The notes: generated by a model from the sequence alone, not told the origin. A stretch of DNA of 64,000 nucleotides from Pseudoxanthomonas kaohsiungensis (GCF_010211765.1 NZ_PDWO01000008.1:117316-181315), one strand, 5' to 3'. Shown: positions 44,086 to 54,905, counted from the stretch's first letter. Translations and numbers: made by a program.

Positions 44086-45093
44086 ATGCCGCTCAAGCAC
44101 TTCCTCAACACCCAGGACTGGAGCCGTCCGGAGCTGGACGCGCTGCTGACCCAGGCCGCGCTGTTCAAGCGCAACAAGCTCGGCGGCGAGCTCAAGGGCA
44201 AGTCGATCGCGCTGGTGTTCTTCAACCCGTCCATGCGCACCCGCACCAGCTTCGAGCTGGGCGCGTTCCAGCTCGGCGGCCACGCCATCGTGCTGCAGCC
44301 CGGCAAGGATGCCTGGCCGATCGAGTTCGACCTGGGCACGGTGATGGACGGCGATACCGAGGAGCACATCGCCGAAGTGGCCCGCGTGCTGGCCCGCTAC
44401 GTGGACCTGATCGGCGTGCGCGCGTTCCCGAAGTTCAAGGACTGGCGCTACGACCGCGAGGACCACGTGCTCAAGGCGTTCGCGAAGTACTCGACCGTGC
44501 CGGTGATCAACATGGAGACGATCACCCATCCGTGCCAGGAGCTGGCCCACGCGCTGGCGCTGCAGGAGCACTTCGGGACCTCCGACCTGCGCGGCAAGAA
44601 GTACGTGCTGACCTGGACCTACCACCCCAAGCCGCTGAACACCGCGGTGGCCAATTCCGCGCTGACCATCGCCACCCGCCTGGGCATGGACGTGACCCTG
44701 CTGTGCCCGACGCCCGAGTACGTGCTCGACGAGCGCTACATCGGCTGGGCGAAGGACAACGTCGCCGAAAGCGGCGGTTCGTTTCTGGTCAGCCACGACA
44801 TCCAGTCCGCCTACGCCGGTGCCGACGTCGTCTACGCCAAGAGCTGGGGCGCGCTGCCTTACTTCGGCAACTGGGAGCCGGAAAAACCCATCCGCGACCG
44901 GTACAAGCACTTTATCGTCGACGAGGCCAAGATGGCCCTGACCAACAACGGCGTGTTCTCGCACTGCCTGCCGCTGCGCCGCAACGTGAAAGCGACCGAC
45001 GCGGTGATGGATTCGCCCAACTGTATCGCCGTCGACGAGGCCGAGAACCGCCTGCACGTGCAGAAGGCGGTGATGGCCGCGCTGGTTCCCTGA
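44086..45093 (+). CDS. argF': N-acetylornithine carbamoyltransferase
   Basis: A 335-residue transcarbamylase that makes N-acetyl-L-citrulline from acetylornithine and carbamoyl phosphate. The phosphate loop is FFNPSMRTRTSFELG (STRTR in ornithine enzymes). MDGDTEEHIAEVARVL carries Glu92, described in the Xanthomonas campestris enzyme as a specificity residue. HPCQELAHALALQEHFG, TWTYHPKPLNTAVANSALT and HCLPLRRNVKATD are also diagnostic of this family rather than of ornithine carbamoyltransferase. AAGGGA precedes the ATG at 44086. It opens a long operon on the plus strand, behind a candidate Arg attenuator. Arginine synthesis here therefore bypasses free ornithine. Confidence 0.95.
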   Translation: MPLKHFLNTQDWSRPELDALLTQAALFKRNKLGGELKGKSIALVFFNPSMRTRTSFELGAFQLGGHAIVLQPGKDAWPIEFDLGTVMDGDTEEHIAEVARVLARYVDLIGVRAFPKFKDWRYDREDHVLKAFAKYSTVPVINMETITHPCQELAHALALQEHFGTSDLRGKKYVLTWTYHPKPLNTAVANSALTIATRLGMDVTLLCPTPEYVLDERYIGWAKDNVAESGGSFLVSHDIQSAYAGADVVYAKSWGALPYFGNWEPEKPIRDRYKHFIVDEAKMALTNNGVFSHCLPLRRNVKATDAVMDSPNCIAVDEAENRLHVQKAVMAALVP

Positions 45094-45132
45094 TCCCGCT
45101 TCCCTGTCCACGTACCCCACGGAAACACCCCA

Positions 45133-46338
45133 ATGAGCAGCCCGAACACCTCCCGCGACATCGTCCTGGCCTTCTCCGGCGGCCTGGATACCAGCTTCTG
45201 CGTCCCCTACCTGAAGGAGCAGGGCTGGAACGTGCACACCGTCTTCGCCGACACCGGCGGGGTCGACGCCGAGGAGCGCGCCTTCATCGAAGCGCGCGCG
45301 ACCGAGCTGGGCGTGGCCAGCCACGTGACCGTCGATGGCGGCGAGGCGATCTGGAGTGGCTTCGTCAAGCCGTTCGTCTGGGCCGGCGAGGGCTACCAGG
45401 GCCAGTATCCGCTGCTGGTTTCAGACCGCTACCTGATCGTCGATGCGGCGCTGGCGCGCGCGGCCGAACTGGGCACCAATGCGATCGCCCACGGCTGCAC
45501 CGGCATGGGCAACGACCAGGTGCGCTTCGACCTGGCGGTCAAGGCGCAGGGCGACTACCGCATCGTGGCGCCGATCCGCGAGATCCAGAAGCAGCACACG
45601 CAGACCCGCGCCTACGAGCAGAAGTACCTGGAGGAACGCGGCTTCGAAGTGCGGGCCAAGCAGAAGAGCTACACGATCAACGAGAACCTGCTCGGCGTGA
45701 CCATGTCCGGCGGCGAGATCGACAAGTGGGAGGCCCCGGGCGAGGGCGCCCGCGGCTGGTGCGCGCCGCGCGCGGCCTGGCCGGCCGAGCCGCTGCAGGT
45801 CACCCTGAAGTTCGTCAACGGCGAGGCGGTGGAACTGGACGGCAAGCCGCTCGAGGGCGCGAAGATCCTGGCCAGGCTCAACACCATGTTCGCCCAGTAC
45901 GGCGTCGGCCGCGGCATGTATACCGGCGACACCGTGATCGGCCTGAAGGGCCGGATCGTGTTCGAGGCGCCGGGCATCACCGCGCTGCTGGCGGCGCACC
46001 GCGCGCTGGAAGAGGCGGTGCTGAGCAAGCAGCAGAACCGCTTCAAGCCGGAGGTGGCGCGCAAGTGGGTGGAGCTGGTCTACGAAGGCTTCTACCACGA
46101 TCCGCTCAAGGCCGACCTGGAAGCGTTCCTGGCGACCTCGCAGTCGCAGGTCAACGGCGAGGTGGTGCTGGAAACCCGCGGCGGCCGCGTGGACGCGGTG
46201 GCGATCCGTTCGCCGCACATCCTCAACGCCAAGGGCGCGACCTACGCGCAGTCGGCCGACTGGGGCGTGGAGGAGGCCGAGGGCTTCATCAAGCTGTTCG
46301 GCATGAGCAGCACCCTGTGGGCCGAGGTCAACCGCTGA
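45133..46338 (+). CDS. argG: Argininosuccinate synthase
   Basis: A 401-residue ATP-dependent ligase joining citrulline and aspartate. It has the N-type ATP pyrophosphatase loop [17 protein letters not shown], then [43 protein letters not shown] and [19 protein letters not shown]. The protein belongs to the same branch as other xanthomonad ArgG proteins. It lies 39 bases after argF', with GGAAACACC before the ATG. In this pathway its citrulline comes from deacetylation of acetylcitrulline by the argE' product encoded three genes downstream. Confidence 0.97.
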   Translation: MSSPNTSRDIVLAFSGGLDTSFCVPYLKEQGWNVHTVFADTGGVDAEERAFIEARATELGVASHVTVDGGEAIWSGFVKPFVWAGEGYQGQYPLLVSDRYLIVDAALARAAELGTNAIAHGCTGMGNDQVRFDLAVKAQGDYRIVAPIREIQKQHTQTRAYEQKYLEERGFEVRAKQKSYTINENLLGVTMSGGEIDKWEAPGEGARGWCAPRAAWPAEPLQVTLKFVNGEAVELDGKPLEGAKILARLNTMFAQYGVGRGMYTGDTVIGLKGRIVFEAPGITALLAAHRALEEAVLSKQQNRFKPEVARKWVELVYEGFYHDPLKADLEAFLATSQSQVNGEVVLETRGGRVDAVAIRSPHILNAKGATYAQSADWGVEEAEGFIKLFGMSSTLWAEVNR

Positions 46339-46350
46339 GGCGATGACCCG

Positions 46351-46815
46351 GTGAGCGAGGCGACCGCCAGCTTCGAGGTGCGCAACGCCGGCCTGGACGA
46401 CCTGCCGGCGCTGGCCGCGCTGTTCGACGGCTACCGTGTGTTTTACGGGCAGCCGTCCGATCCGGTGCGTGCCGGCGCGTTCCTGCGCGAGCGGCTGGAG
46501 CGTGGCGATTCGCACCTGCTCCTGGCGATGGATGCCCGGGGCGGCGCGCTCGGCTTCGTCCAGCTGTATCCGTCGTTCACTTCGGTGGGTACCGCGCCGA
46601 TCGAGATCCTCAACGACCTGTTCGTCGACCAGGCCGCACGCGGCGTCGGCGTGGCCCGTGCGCTGTTGCGCAGGGCCGCCGACGACGCGCGTTCGCGCGG
46701 GGCGGTGAAGCTGGTCCTGTCGACCGCGCTGGACAACACGTCGGCCCAGTCGCTCTATGCCAGCGAAGGCTGGGAGCGCGACACCGGCTTCGTCGAGTAC
46801 GCCAGGAAGCTCTAG
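46351..46815 (+). CDS. GNAT-family N-acetyltransferase in arg operon (first)
   Basis: A 154-residue acetyltransferase with an intact GNAT core: FEVRNAGLDDLPALAALFDGYRVFYGQ at the start, PIEILNDLFVDQAARGVGVARALLRRAADDARSRGA as motif A with the R-G-V-G-V-A turn, and LSTALDNTSAQSLYASEGWERDTGFVEY as motif B. The start is a GTG 12 bases after argG. The substrate is unknown. Its place between argG and argE' is conserved in xanthomonads as I remember it, which suggests but does not prove a role in amino-acid metabolism. Confidence 0.82.
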   Translation: MSEATASFEVRNAGLDDLPALAALFDGYRVFYGQPSDPVRAGAFLRERLERGDSHLLLAMDARGGALGFVQLYPSFTSVGTAPIEILNDLFVDQAARGVGVARALLRRAADDARSRGAVKLVLSTALDNTSAQSLYASEGWERDTGFVEYARKL

Positions 46816-46819
46816 GCCC

Positions 46820-47260
46820 ATGGACGCATTGCGCATCAGTACCGACCGCGGCGAGCTGGACGTCGGCATGGTCCACCGGTTCCTCGCCGAAGACGCGTAC
46901 TGGAGCCGAGGCATCCCGCGCGACGTGGTCGAGCGCGCCATCGCCGGGTCGCTGTGCTTCGGTGGCTACCTGGAGGGCGCCGGGCAGGTGGCCTTCGGTC
47001 GCGTCGTCACCGATTCGGCCACCTTCGGCTACCTGGCCGACGTATTCGTGCTGCCGGCCCATCGCGGCCATGGCCATGGCCGTACGCTGGTCGCGGCGAT
47101 GCTGGCGCATCCGCAACTGCAGGGTCTGCGCCGGCTCATGCTGGCCACCTCCGATGCGCATGGCCTGTACGCCGGGTTCGGCTTCGAGGCCGCCAGGCCC
47201 GGCAAGCTGATGGAAATCGTCCACCCCGATCCTTACCGCACCGCGCCTGCCGCGGCCTGA
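46820..47260 (+). CDS. GNAT-family N-acetyltransferase in arg operon (second)
   Basis: A 146-residue protein of the short YjcF/YjdJ-like GNAT group. It starts with ISTDRGELDVGMVHRFLAEDAYWSRGIPRDVVERAI, and the central YLADVFVLPAHRGHGHGRTLVAAMLAHP is motif A. LATSDAHGLYAGFGF is motif B. It is only 4 bases after the previous GNAT, so the two are co-translated, but they are not close paralogues: motif A and the N-terminal parts differ. The substrate is unknown. argE' follows after 41 bases. Confidence 0.82.
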   Translation: MDALRISTDRGELDVGMVHRFLAEDAYWSRGIPRDVVERAIAGSLCFGGYLEGAGQVAFGRVVTDSATFGYLADVFVLPAHRGHGHGRTLVAAMLAHPQLQGLRRLMLATSDAHGLYAGFGFEAARPGKLMEIVHPDPYRTAPAAA

Positions 47261-47301
47261 CCCGACCCGTCCCACCAGAACGCTGCCGCATCGCACCGAC
47301 C

Positions 47302-48402
47302 ATGACCGACCTGCTCGACGCCACCCTCGCGCACCTGGACAAGCTGGTGTCCTTCGACACCCGCAATCCGCCGCGTGCCATCGCCGCCGAGGGCGGGATG
47401 TTCGGCTACCTGCGCGCGAACCTGCCGGGTTTCAATGTCGAGGTGATCGACCACGGCGCCGGCGCGGTCAGCCTGTACGCGGTGCGCGGCACGCCGAAGT
47501 ACCTGTTCAACGTGCACCTGGACACGGTCCCGGACTCCCCGCACTGGAGCGCAGACCCGCACGTGATGCGCCGGCTGGACGACCGCGTGGTCGGCCTGGG
47601 CGTGTGCGACATCAAGGGCGCGGCGGCCGCGCTGGTGGCCGCGGCCAACGCCGGCGACGGCGACGCCGCTTTCCTGTTCTCCTCCGACGAGGAGGCCAAC
47701 GATCCGCGCTGCATCGCCGCGTTCCTGGCGCGCGGAATTCCGTACGAGGCAGTGCTCGTGGCCGAGCCGACCATGGGCGAGGCGGTGCTGGCCCACCGTG
47801 GCATCTCCTCGGTGCTGATGCGGTTCACGGGCCGCGCCGGCCACGCCTCCGGCCAGCAGGATGCCGCCGCCAGTGCGCTGCACCAGGCGGTGCGCTGGGG
47901 CGATCGCGCGTTGGACCACGTGCAGTCGCTGGCGCATGCGCGCTTCGGCGGGCTGACCGGGCTGCGCTTCAACATCGGCCGCATCGAGGGCGGGATCAAG
48001 GCCAACATGATCGCGCCGGCGGCCGAGCTGCGTTTCGGTTTCCGTCCATTGCCTTCGATGGACATCGACCAGCTGCTGGCGACCTTCGCCGGTTTCGCCG
48101 AACCGGCGGCCGCGCATTTCGAGGAGACGTTCCGCGGGCCGAGCCTGCCCTCCGGAGACATCGCCCGCGCGGAGGAGCGGCGCCTGGCCGCGCGCGACGT
48201 CGCCGACGCGCTGGAGCTGCCGATCGGCAACGCCGTCGACTTCTGGACCGAGGCCTCGCTGTTCTCCGCCGGCGGCTACACCGCCCTGGTGTACGGCCCG
48301 GGCGACATCGCCCAGGCCCATACCGCCGACGAGTTCGTGACGCTGGCGCAGCTGCAGCGCTACGCCGAGTCGGTCGACACGATCATCAACGGCGGGCGCT
48401 GA
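47302..48402 (+). CDS. argE': N-acetylcitrulline deacetylase
   Basis: A 366-residue M20-family zinc hydrolase that releases citrulline and acetate from N-acetylcitrulline. The metal and catalytic motifs are [42 protein letters not shown] (catalytic Glu), [15 protein letters not shown] and [10 protein letters not shown] near the end. It is close to ArgE, but the operon with argF' and the absence of an ornithine carbamoyltransferase point to acetylcitrulline as the substrate, as shown for Xanthomonas. The ATG at 47302 is supported by the [24 protein letters not shown] start. Confidence 0.92.
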   Translation: MTDLLDATLAHLDKLVSFDTRNPPRAIAAEGGMFGYLRANLPGFNVEVIDHGAGAVSLYAVRGTPKYLFNVHLDTVPDSPHWSADPHVMRRLDDRVVGLGVCDIKGAAAALVAAANAGDGDAAFLFSSDEEANDPRCIAAFLARGIPYEAVLVAEPTMGEAVLAHRGISSVLMRFTGRAGHASGQQDAAASALHQAVRWGDRALDHVQSLAHARFGGLTGLRFNIGRIEGGIKANMIAPAAELRFGFRPLPSMDIDQLLATFAGFAEPAAAHFEETFRGPSLPSGDIARAEERRLAARDVADALELPIGNAVDFWTEASLFSAGGYTALVYGPGDIAQAHTADEFVTLAQLQRYAESVDTIINGGR

Positions 48403-48451
48403 TCCACGCCTTTCCCCATCTCCCACGACATCCCCGGCAGACCCGACCTAC

Positions 48452-49777
48452 GTGAACGTTCCCGCGACCCAGACCCAGACCCGCCAGACCATCGTGCGCC
48501 TGCTCTCGAGCATGGCCAGCGCGAAGGAGATCAGCCAGTACCTCAAGCGCTTCTCGCAGCTGGACGCCAAGCGCTTCGCCGTGGTCAAGGTCGGCGGCGC
48601 GGTGCTGCGCGACGACCTGGAGTCGCTGACCTCTTCACTGACCTTCCTGCAGGAAGTGGGCCTGACCCCGATCGTGGTGCACGGCGCCGGCCCGCAGCTG
48701 GACGAGGAGCTCTCGAAGGCCGGGATCGAGAAGAAGACCGTCAACGGCCTGCGCGTGACCACGCCCGAGGCGCTGGCGATCGTGCGCCGGGTGTTCCAGG
48801 CCTCCAACCTGCAGCTGGTCGAGGCGCTGCAGCAGGCCGGCGCGCGCGCCACCTCGATCACCGGCGGCGTGTTCGAGGCCCGGTACCTGGACCGCGACAC
48901 CTACGGCCTGGTCGGCGAGGTGCAGGCGGTGAACCTGGCGCCGATCGAGGCCAGCCTGCAGGCCGGCTCGATCCCGGTGATCGCCAGCCTCGGCGAGACC
49001 GCCGGCGGGCAGATCCTCAACGTCAACGCCGACTTCTCGGCCAACGAGCTGGTGCAGGTGCTGCAGCCGTACAAGATCATCTTCCTCACCGGCACCGGCG
49101 GCCTGCTGGACGAAGAGGGCAAGGTGATCGATTCGATCAACCTGTCCACCGAGTTCGAGCACCTGATGCAGCAGCCGTGGATCAACGGCGGCATGCGGGT
49201 GAAGATCCAGCAGATCAAGGACCTGCTCGACCGCCTGCCGCTGACCTCGTCGGTCTCCATCACCCGCCCGGCGGACCTGGCCAAGGAGCTGTTCACCCAC
49301 AAGGGTTCGGGCACGCTGGTGCGCCGCGGCGAGAAGGTGCAGCGTGCCACCTCCTGGGACCAGCTCGACCTGCCGGCGCTCAGGACCCTGATTGAATCCA
49401 GCTTCGGCCGCCAGCTGCTGCCGGACTACTTCGAACGCACGCCGCTGCTGCGGGCCTACGTCAGCGAGAACTACCGCGCCGCGGTGATCCTGGTCGACAC
49501 CCCGGAAGGCGTCTACCTGGACAAGTTCGCCGTGCTCGACGACGCGCAGGGCGAAGGCCTGGGCCGGGCGGTGTGGAACGTGATGCGCGAGGAGACGCCG
49601 GGCCTGTTCTGGCGTTCGCGCCACCACAACCAGGTCAACATCTTCTACTACGCCGAGTCCGACGGCTGCATCAAGCAGGAGAAGTGGAAGGTGTTCTGGT
49701 ACGGCATCGACGGCTTCGACCGGATCGAACGCTGCGTGGCCCATTGCGCCATCCGCCAACCGACCCTGCTGGGCTGA
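48452..49777 (+). CDS. argAB: Bifunctional N-acetylglutamate kinase/synthase
   Basis: A 441-residue fusion protein covering the first two steps of arginine synthesis. The N-terminal amino-acid kinase domain (about 30-285) has [34 protein letters not shown] and [13 protein letters not shown]. The C-terminal GNAT domain of the vertebrate-like NAGS type (about 290-441) has [47 protein letters not shown] and [25 protein letters not shown]. Such fusions are known in Xanthomonas and relatives and are inhibited by arginine. The start is GTG at 48452. argC follows after 9 bases. Confidence 0.94.
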   Translation: MNVPATQTQTRQTIVRLLSSMASAKEISQYLKRFSQLDAKRFAVVKVGGAVLRDDLESLTSSLTFLQEVGLTPIVVHGAGPQLDEELSKAGIEKKTVNGLRVTTPEALAIVRRVFQASNLQLVEALQQAGARATSITGGVFEARYLDRDTYGLVGEVQAVNLAPIEASLQAGSIPVIASLGETAGGQILNVNADFSANELVQVLQPYKIIFLTGTGGLLDEEGKVIDSINLSTEFEHLMQQPWINGGMRVKIQQIKDLLDRLPLTSSVSITRPADLAKELFTHKGSGTLVRRGEKVQRATSWDQLDLPALRTLIESSFGRQLLPDYFERTPLLRAYVSENYRAAVILVDTPEGVYLDKFAVLDDAQGEGLGRAVWNVMREETPGLFWRSRHHNQVNIFYYAESDGCIKQEKWKVFWYGIDGFDRIERCVAHCAIRQPTLLG

Positions 49778-49786
49778 GGAGCGACC

Positions 49787-50743
49787 ATGACGACGAAGAA
49801 GACCCTGGGCATCGTCGGCGCGCGCGGCCACACCGGCGCCGAACTGATCCGGCTGGTCGACGCGCATCCGGGACTGGAACTGGCGTTCGTGTCCTCGCGC
49901 GAGCTGGCCGGCCAGCGCGTGGCCGACCACAACGACGCCTACCGCGGCGAACTGCGCTACGAGAATGTCAGCCATGAGCAGGTCGCGGCCAAGGGCGCGG
50001 ACGTGGTGGTGCTGGCATTGCCCAACGGCAAGTCCGCCGAGATCGTGGCCGCGATCGACGCGGCCGCGCCGCAGACGCTGGTCGTGGACCTGTCGGCCGA
50101 CCACCGTTTCGACCCGGCCTGGTACTACGGCCTGCCGGAGATCACCCGCGGCCGCTATACCGGCCAGAAGCGGATCAGCAACCCGGGCTGCTACGCCACC
50201 GCGATGCAGCTGGCGATCTGGCCGATGCTCGAGTACCTGGCCGGCCCGCCGCAGTGCTTCGGCGTGTCCGGCTATTCCGGCGCCGGCACCACGCCCTCGG
50301 ACAAGAACAACATCGAGCTGCTGCGCGACAACCTGATGCCGTACTCGTTGGCCGACCACCTGCACGAGCGCGAGGTCTCCGCGCAGCTGGGCGTGCCGGT
50401 GGAGTTCATGCCGCACGTGGCGCCGCACTTCCGCGGCATCACCCTGACCGCCAACCTCTGGCTGCGCGAACCGGTCACCGTGGACTGGGTCCGTGCGCGC
50501 TACGAGCAGCGCTATGCCGGCGAGCCGCTGGTGGACGTGGTCGAGCCGGCGCCTTGGGTGAGCCGGATCGCCGGCCGCCACGGCGTGGAGATCGGCGGCT
50601 TCACCGTGGCCCCGGGCGGCAAGCGCCTGGTGGTGGTGGCCACGCTGGACAACCTGCTCAAGGGCGCGGCCACCCAGGCCATGCAGAACATCAACATCGC
50701 GCTGGGCTTCGACGAGCTGGCGTCGATCCCGGTGGAGGAGTAA
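49787..50743 (+). CDS. argC: N-acetyl-gamma-glutamyl-phosphate reductase
   Basis: A 318-residue NADPH-dependent reductase, the third step of the pathway. The nucleotide-binding start is [21 protein letters not shown]. The catalytic Cys lies in [13 protein letters not shown], and [26 protein letters not shown] and [21 protein letters not shown] are family blocks. GAGGAG lies 7 bases before the ATG. argH begins 3 bases after the stop. Confidence 0.96.
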   Translation: MTTKKTLGIVGARGHTGAELIRLVDAHPGLELAFVSSRELAGQRVADHNDAYRGELRYENVSHEQVAAKGADVVVLALPNGKSAEIVAAIDAAAPQTLVVDLSADHRFDPAWYYGLPEITRGRYTGQKRISNPGCYATAMQLAIWPMLEYLAGPPQCFGVSGYSGAGTTPSDKNNIELLRDNLMPYSLADHLHEREVSAQLGVPVEFMPHVAPHFRGITLTANLWLREPVTVDWVRARYEQRYAGEPLVDVVEPAPWVSRIAGRHGVEIGGFTVAPGGKRLVVVATLDNLLKGAATQAMQNINIALGFDELASIPVEE

Positions 50744-50746
50744 CCC

Positions 50747-52039
50747 GTGGCAGACCTGTTGTGGCAGAAGCCCGGCGTGGCGGTGGATGCGCAGATCCAG
50801 CGCTTCCTGGCCGGCGACGACGTGATCCTGGACCGCGAGTTCTTCCTGCATGACATCGCCGCCAGCCGCGCGCACGCGCAGGGGCTGCAGCGCATCGGCA
50901 TCCTCTCCCAGGGCGAGCTGGAAGGCCTGGAGCGTGAACTGGCGATCCTGGCCGACGACTTCCGTTCCGGTGCGTTCGTGCTGGACGAATCCTACGAGGA
51001 CGGCCACTCGGCGATCGAGGCGCGGCTGACCCAGCGCCTGGGCGACGCCGGCCGCAAGATCCACACCGGCCGCAGCCGCAACGACCAGGTCCTGGTCGCC
51101 ACGCGACTGTGGCTGAAGGAGAAGCTCGCGCGGGTGGCTACCTTGTCGCGCGAGATCGCCAAGGTTGCCCTCGATCGCGCCCAGGCCGAAGCGGCGCTGC
51201 CGGTACCCGGCTATACACACATCCAGCGCGCCGTGGTGTCCTCGGCCGGCATGTGGTGGGCCGGCTGGGCCGAAGCCTTCATCGACGACGCCGTGCGCGC
51301 GGCCGACACGCTGAAGCTGGTCGATGCCAACCCGCTGGGCACCGCCGCCGGCTACGGCGTCAACCTCAAGCTGGACCGCGGGCACACCACCGCCGCGCTG
51401 GATTTCGCGCGGATGCAGGTATCGCCGGTCTACGCGCAGCTGTCGCGCGGCAAGTTCGAGCTGGCCGCGCTGGAGGCGCTGGGCAGCGCGACCCTGGACC
51501 TGCGCCGCATCGCCTGGGACCTGTCGCTGTTCACCAGCGCCGAGTTCGGCTTCGTCGCGCTGCCGGCGCAGTACACCACCGGCAGCTCGATCATGCCCAA
51601 CAAGCGCAACCCGGACGTGATCGAGCTGATGCGCGCCACCCATGCCAGCGTGGCGGCCGCGCGCACCGAGATCGAACAGCTGCTGTCGCTGCCGTCGGGC
51701 TACCACCGCGACCTGCAGGCCTCCAAGGGCGCGATCTTCCACGGCTTCGGCCGTGGCCTGGCCGCGCTGGAACTGCTGCCGGCGCTGCTGGCCAACCTGG
51801 AATGGCGCGAGGACGGGCTGCGCGCGGCGATCGATTCGGGCATGTACGCTACCGACGTGGCGGTGGAGGCGGCCGTCGCCGGCGTGCCGTTCCGCGAGGC
51901 CTACAAGGCCGCCGCCGCGTCGGCCGATTCGGCCGGGCAGGGGCGTACGCCGGAAGGCAGCCTGGCCGCGCGCGTGTCGCCCGGTTCGGCCGCCGACCTG
52001 CGCCTGGACGAACTGCGCACCCGCTGGGAGGCCCTGTGA
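50747..52039 (+). CDS. argH: Argininosuccinate lyase
   Basis: A 430-residue fumarase/aspartase-superfamily enzyme that splits argininosuccinate into arginine and fumarate. Block 1 is [20 protein letters not shown], block 2 is [24 protein letters not shown], and the signature loop is [18 protein letters not shown] with the catalytic Ser. The start is GTG at 50747. The protein is shorter than the usual 455-470 residues, mainly at the C-terminus, as in other xanthomonad forms. The stop overlaps the next gene by 4 bases. Confidence 0.95.
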   Translation: MADLLWQKPGVAVDAQIQRFLAGDDVILDREFFLHDIAASRAHAQGLQRIGILSQGELEGLERELAILADDFRSGAFVLDESYEDGHSAIEARLTQRLGDAGRKIHTGRSRNDQVLVATRLWLKEKLARVATLSREIAKVALDRAQAEAALPVPGYTHIQRAVVSSAGMWWAGWAEAFIDDAVRAADTLKLVDANPLGTAAGYGVNLKLDRGHTTAALDFARMQVSPVYAQLSRGKFELAALEALGSATLDLRRIAWDLSLFTSAEFGFVALPAQYTTGSSIMPNKRNPDVIELMRATHASVAAARTEIEQLLSLPSGYHRDLQASKGAIFHGFGRGLAALELLPALLANLEWREDGLRAAIDSGMYATDVAVEAAVAGVPFREAYKAAAASADSAGQGRTPEGSLAARVSPGSAADLRLDELRTRWEAL

Positions 52040-52317
52040 GCACGACGACGCGTTACCTGGTGCTGGCGATGCGCCGGCCGCAGTTCGACGAGTCAGTGGT
52101 GGCGCCGCACCTGGCCTGGCTGGAGGAGCTGCGCGCGCGCGGCCAGCTGGCCATGACCGGCGGCTTCGCCGACCGCAGCGGCGGCGCCTACGTGCTGGAG
52201 AACGTGGCCAGCCTCGCCGATGCGCAGGCGATCGCCGCCACCGACCCACTGGCCACGACCGGCAGTTCCGACCTCACGGTGCACGAATGGAACACTCGCG
52301 CCTGGAGCGCAATCTGA
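52036..52317 (+). CDS. YciI-like protein
   Basis: A 93-residue dimeric alpha/beta-barrel protein of the YCII family: [50 protein letters not shown], then [13 protein letters not shown] and HEWNTR. The conserved His in PHLAWL and the Asp in TDPL are present. The start is GTG at 52036, within a GTGA overlap with argH, so translation is coupled. The function in this operon is unknown; YciI proteins can have dehydratase/hydrolase-like activity. Confidence 0.82.
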   Translation: MSTTTRYLVLAMRRPQFDESVVAPHLAWLEELRARGQLAMTGGFADRSGGAYVLENVASLADAQAIAATDPLATTGSSDLTVHEWNTRAWSAI

Positions 52318-52321
52318 GCGC

Positions 52322-53479
52322 ATGAACGCCGATCCCGCCGACCACGCCGCTACCCGGAACGTACAGGTCCTGCCGCCGTGGCGGCGGGCGGTGCTTAAGG
52401 TCGGCAGCAGCCTGCTGGCCGCCGACGGCGGCGGGCTGTCGCCGCGCTTCGCGCTGGGGCTGGCCCAGTTCGTGTCGGCCAGCCAGGCCGCCGGCCGCGA
52501 AGTGGTGATCGTGTCCTCCGGCGCGGTCGCCGCCGGAAGGGCGATCCTGCCCCGCGTCGAGGAAGCCGGCGCGGCGATCGCCGCGCGGCAGGCGCTGGCC
52601 GCGCTCGGCCAGGCGCAGCTGATCGGCCTGTGGCAGCGCTTCTTCGAGCGCCCGGTCGCGCAGGTGCTGCTGACCCACGACGACCTGCGCAACCGCCGCC
52701 GCTACCTCAACGCGCGGGCCACGCTCAACGAACTGCTGCGGTTGGGCGCGCTGCCGGTGGTCAACGAGAACGACACGGTCTCGGTGGACGAGCTCAAGCT
52801 CGGCGACAACGACAACCTGGCGGCGATCGTCGCCGTGCTGATCGATGCCGAGGTGCTGTTCATCGCCACTGACATCGATGGCCTGTTCGACGCCAATCCG
52901 CGCACCCATCCGCTGGCCAACCTGGTGCCCGAGGTGAGCGAGCTGACCCCGGAGGTGCTGGCCATGGCCAGTGGCAGCGGCAGCGAGGTCGGCACCGGCG
53001 GCATGCGCACCAAGCTGGAAGCGGCGTCCAAGGCCGGGGCCGCCGGCATCGACACGATCCTGTTCAACGGCCGCCGCGCCGACGTGGTCCGCGCACTGGG
53101 CCAGGACCGGCTCGAAGGCACCCGCATCCGCGCCGCGCGCAGCCGGATCGCCGCGCGCAAGTACTGGCTGCGGCACGCGCCGGTGGAGCCGGGCGCGATC
53201 GTGGTCGACGCCGGCGCCGCCGCGGCGCTGGTGCAGAAGGGCGCCTCGCTGCTGCCGGGCGGGATCGTCGCCGCCGACGGCGACTTCCGCCGCGGCGACA
53301 TGGTCGAGGTCGTGCTGCGCGACGAGGACGGCGAGCGCCGGGTCGCCCGCGGCATCAGCCAGTACTCGGCGATCGACGTGCGCCGCATCGCGCGCCGCCA
53401 TTCGCGCGAGATCGAGGCGGTGCTGGGCTACAACTACGGCGGCAACGTGATCCACCGCGACGACCTGGTGCTGTTGTAG
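52322..53479 (+). CDS. proB: Glutamate 5-kinase
   Basis: A 385-residue enzyme that starts proline synthesis by phosphorylating glutamate. The amino-acid kinase domain (about 20-270) has AVLKVGSSLLAADGGG, VSSGAVAAGR, NENDTVSVDELKLGDNDNLAAIVA and GTGGMRTKLEAA. The PUA domain (about 290-385) has [25 protein letters not shown]. The ATG is 4 bases after the yciI-like gene. The TAG stop forms part of a GTAG REP hairpin. The close link to arg genes gives joint control of two glutamate-derived pathways. Confidence 0.96.
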   Translation: MNADPADHAATRNVQVLPPWRRAVLKVGSSLLAADGGGLSPRFALGLAQFVSASQAAGREVVIVSSGAVAAGRAILPRVEEAGAAIAARQALAALGQAQLIGLWQRFFERPVAQVLLTHDDLRNRRRYLNARATLNELLRLGALPVVNENDTVSVDELKLGDNDNLAAIVAVLIDAEVLFIATDIDGLFDANPRTHPLANLVPEVSELTPEVLAMASGSGSEVGTGGMRTKLEAASKAGAAGIDTILFNGRRADVVRALGQDRLEGTRIRAARSRIAARKYWLRHAPVEPGAIVVDAGAAAALVQKGASLLPGGIVAADGDFRRGDMVEVVLRDEDGERRVARGISQYSAIDVRRIARRHSREIEAVLGYNYGGNVIHRDDLVLL

Positions 53480-53567
53480 GAGTCGATTTATCGGCGACAC
53501 GACGCCTTGGGCACAGGCGACGCACCTGTTATCCCGACGCCCGTGTCGCCGATAAATCGGCTCCTAC
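53476..53567. repeat. Inverted pair of GTAG REP hairpins between proB and proA
   Basis: GTAGGAGTCGATTTATCGGC then GACACGACGCC starts in the proB stop codon. The mirrored unit ends GGCTCCTAC at 53567. The right core GCCGATAAATCGGC is a perfect stem. The pair lies inside the operon and may reduce read-through to proA, which has its own TACAAT box at 53587-53592. Confidence 0.85.
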
Positions 53568-53636
53568 AAAGCGGCAGCCGCCTGCCTACAATCGATCCAC
53601 ATCTTCCGGCCCGGCCGGAACGCGAGGGGAAAGGCA

Positions 53637-54905
53637 ATGACCGAAGCCAGCGGAATCAGGGAACAGGCACTGCGTTGCCGCGACGCCGCGCAGGCGCTCG
53701 CGCAGCTGGACAGCGTGGCCAAGGACGCGTTGCTCGAGTCGATGGCGCGGGCGCTGGAGGACGACGCCGACGCCATCCTCGCCGCCAACGCGCGCGACCT
53801 CGAGGCCGCCCGCGCACGCGGCACGGGCGGTGCGATGCTCGATCGCCTGACCCTGGATCCCGCGCGCCTGGCCGGCATCGCCAGGGCGCTGCGCGAGGTC
53901 GCCGCGCTGCCGGACCCGGTCGGCCAGGTCACTCGCCGCGAGACCCGCCCCAACGGCATCCGGGTCGAGCGCGTGCGCGTGCCGCTGGGCGTGATCGCCA
54001 TGATCTACGAGGCGCGCCCGAACGTGACCGCCGACGCGGCGGCGCTGTGCATCAAGGCGGGCAACGGCGTGATCCTGCGCGGCGGCTCGGAGGCGATCCA
54101 CTCCAACACCGCGATCGCCGCGTCCCTGCAGCGGGCCATCGGCGAGGCGGGCCTGGACCCGGCCGTGCTCACCCTGGTCACCGACCTGCGCCGCGAGACC
54201 ATGCTCGAGCTGCTGCAACTCACCGACATCGTCGACCTGGCCATCCCGCGCGGTGGCGAGGGCCTGATCCGGTTCGTCGCCGAGCACGCGCGCGTGCCGG
54301 TGATCAAGCACTACAAGGGCGTGTGCCACCTGTACGTGGACCGCGCCGCCGACCTGGAGCTGGCGCTGCGGCTGCTGCTCGACGGCAAGGCCTCGCGGCC
54401 GGGCGTGTGCAATGCGCTGGAGACGCTGCTGGTGCACGCCGACGTCGCGGCGCGGTTCCTGCCCGCGGCCGGCGCGGCGCTGCGCGCGCGCAGGGTCGAG
54501 ATCCGCGGCGACGCGGCGACCCGGGTGCTGCTGCCCGACGCCGCGCCGGCGAGCGAGGACGACTATGCAGCCGAGTTCCTCGACTTGGTCATCGCCGTGC
54601 GCGTCGTCGACGACCTGGCGCAGGCGATCGACCACGTGCGCCGTTACACCTCCGACCATACCGAAGTCATCGCCACCACGGACGAGGCCGCCGCACGCCG
54701 GTTCGTCGACTCGCTGCGCTCGGCGGTGGTGATGGTCAACGCGTCCTCGCGCTTCTCCGACGGCGGCGAACTGGGCCTGGGCGCTGAGATCGGGATCTCG
54801 ACCACGCGCCTGCATTCCTATGGCCCGATGGGGCTGGAAGCGCTGACGGTGGAACGCTTCGTGGTCCACGGCGAGGGCCAGGTCCGGCATCCGGACCTGC
54901 TGTAA
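53637..54905 (+). CDS. proA: Gamma-glutamyl phosphate reductase
   Basis: A 422-residue NADPH-dependent reductase of the aldehyde dehydrogenase fold, making glutamate semialdehyde for proline. [39 protein letters not shown] is the nucleotide-binding part. [17 protein letters not shown] contains the catalytic Cys, and [25 protein letters not shown] is near the end. GGGGAAAGG precedes the ATG at 53637. It is separated from proB by 157 bases with a REP pair and a candidate promoter, so it may be partly independent of the arg operon. Confidence 0.96.
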   Translation: MTEASGIREQALRCRDAAQALAQLDSVAKDALLESMARALEDDADAILAANARDLEAARARGTGGAMLDRLTLDPARLAGIARALREVAALPDPVGQVTRRETRPNGIRVERVRVPLGVIAMIYEARPNVTADAAALCIKAGNGVILRGGSEAIHSNTAIAASLQRAIGEAGLDPAVLTLVTDLRRETMLELLQLTDIVDLAIPRGGEGLIRFVAEHARVPVIKHYKGVCHLYVDRAADLELALRLLLDGKASRPGVCNALETLLVHADVAARFLPAAGAALRARRVEIRGDAATRVLLPDAAPASEDDYAAEFLDLVIAVRVVDDLAQAIDHVRRYTSDHTEVIATTDEAAARRFVDSLRSAVVMVNASSRFSDGGELGLGAEIGISTTRLHSYGPMGLEALTVERFVVHGEGQVRHPDLL

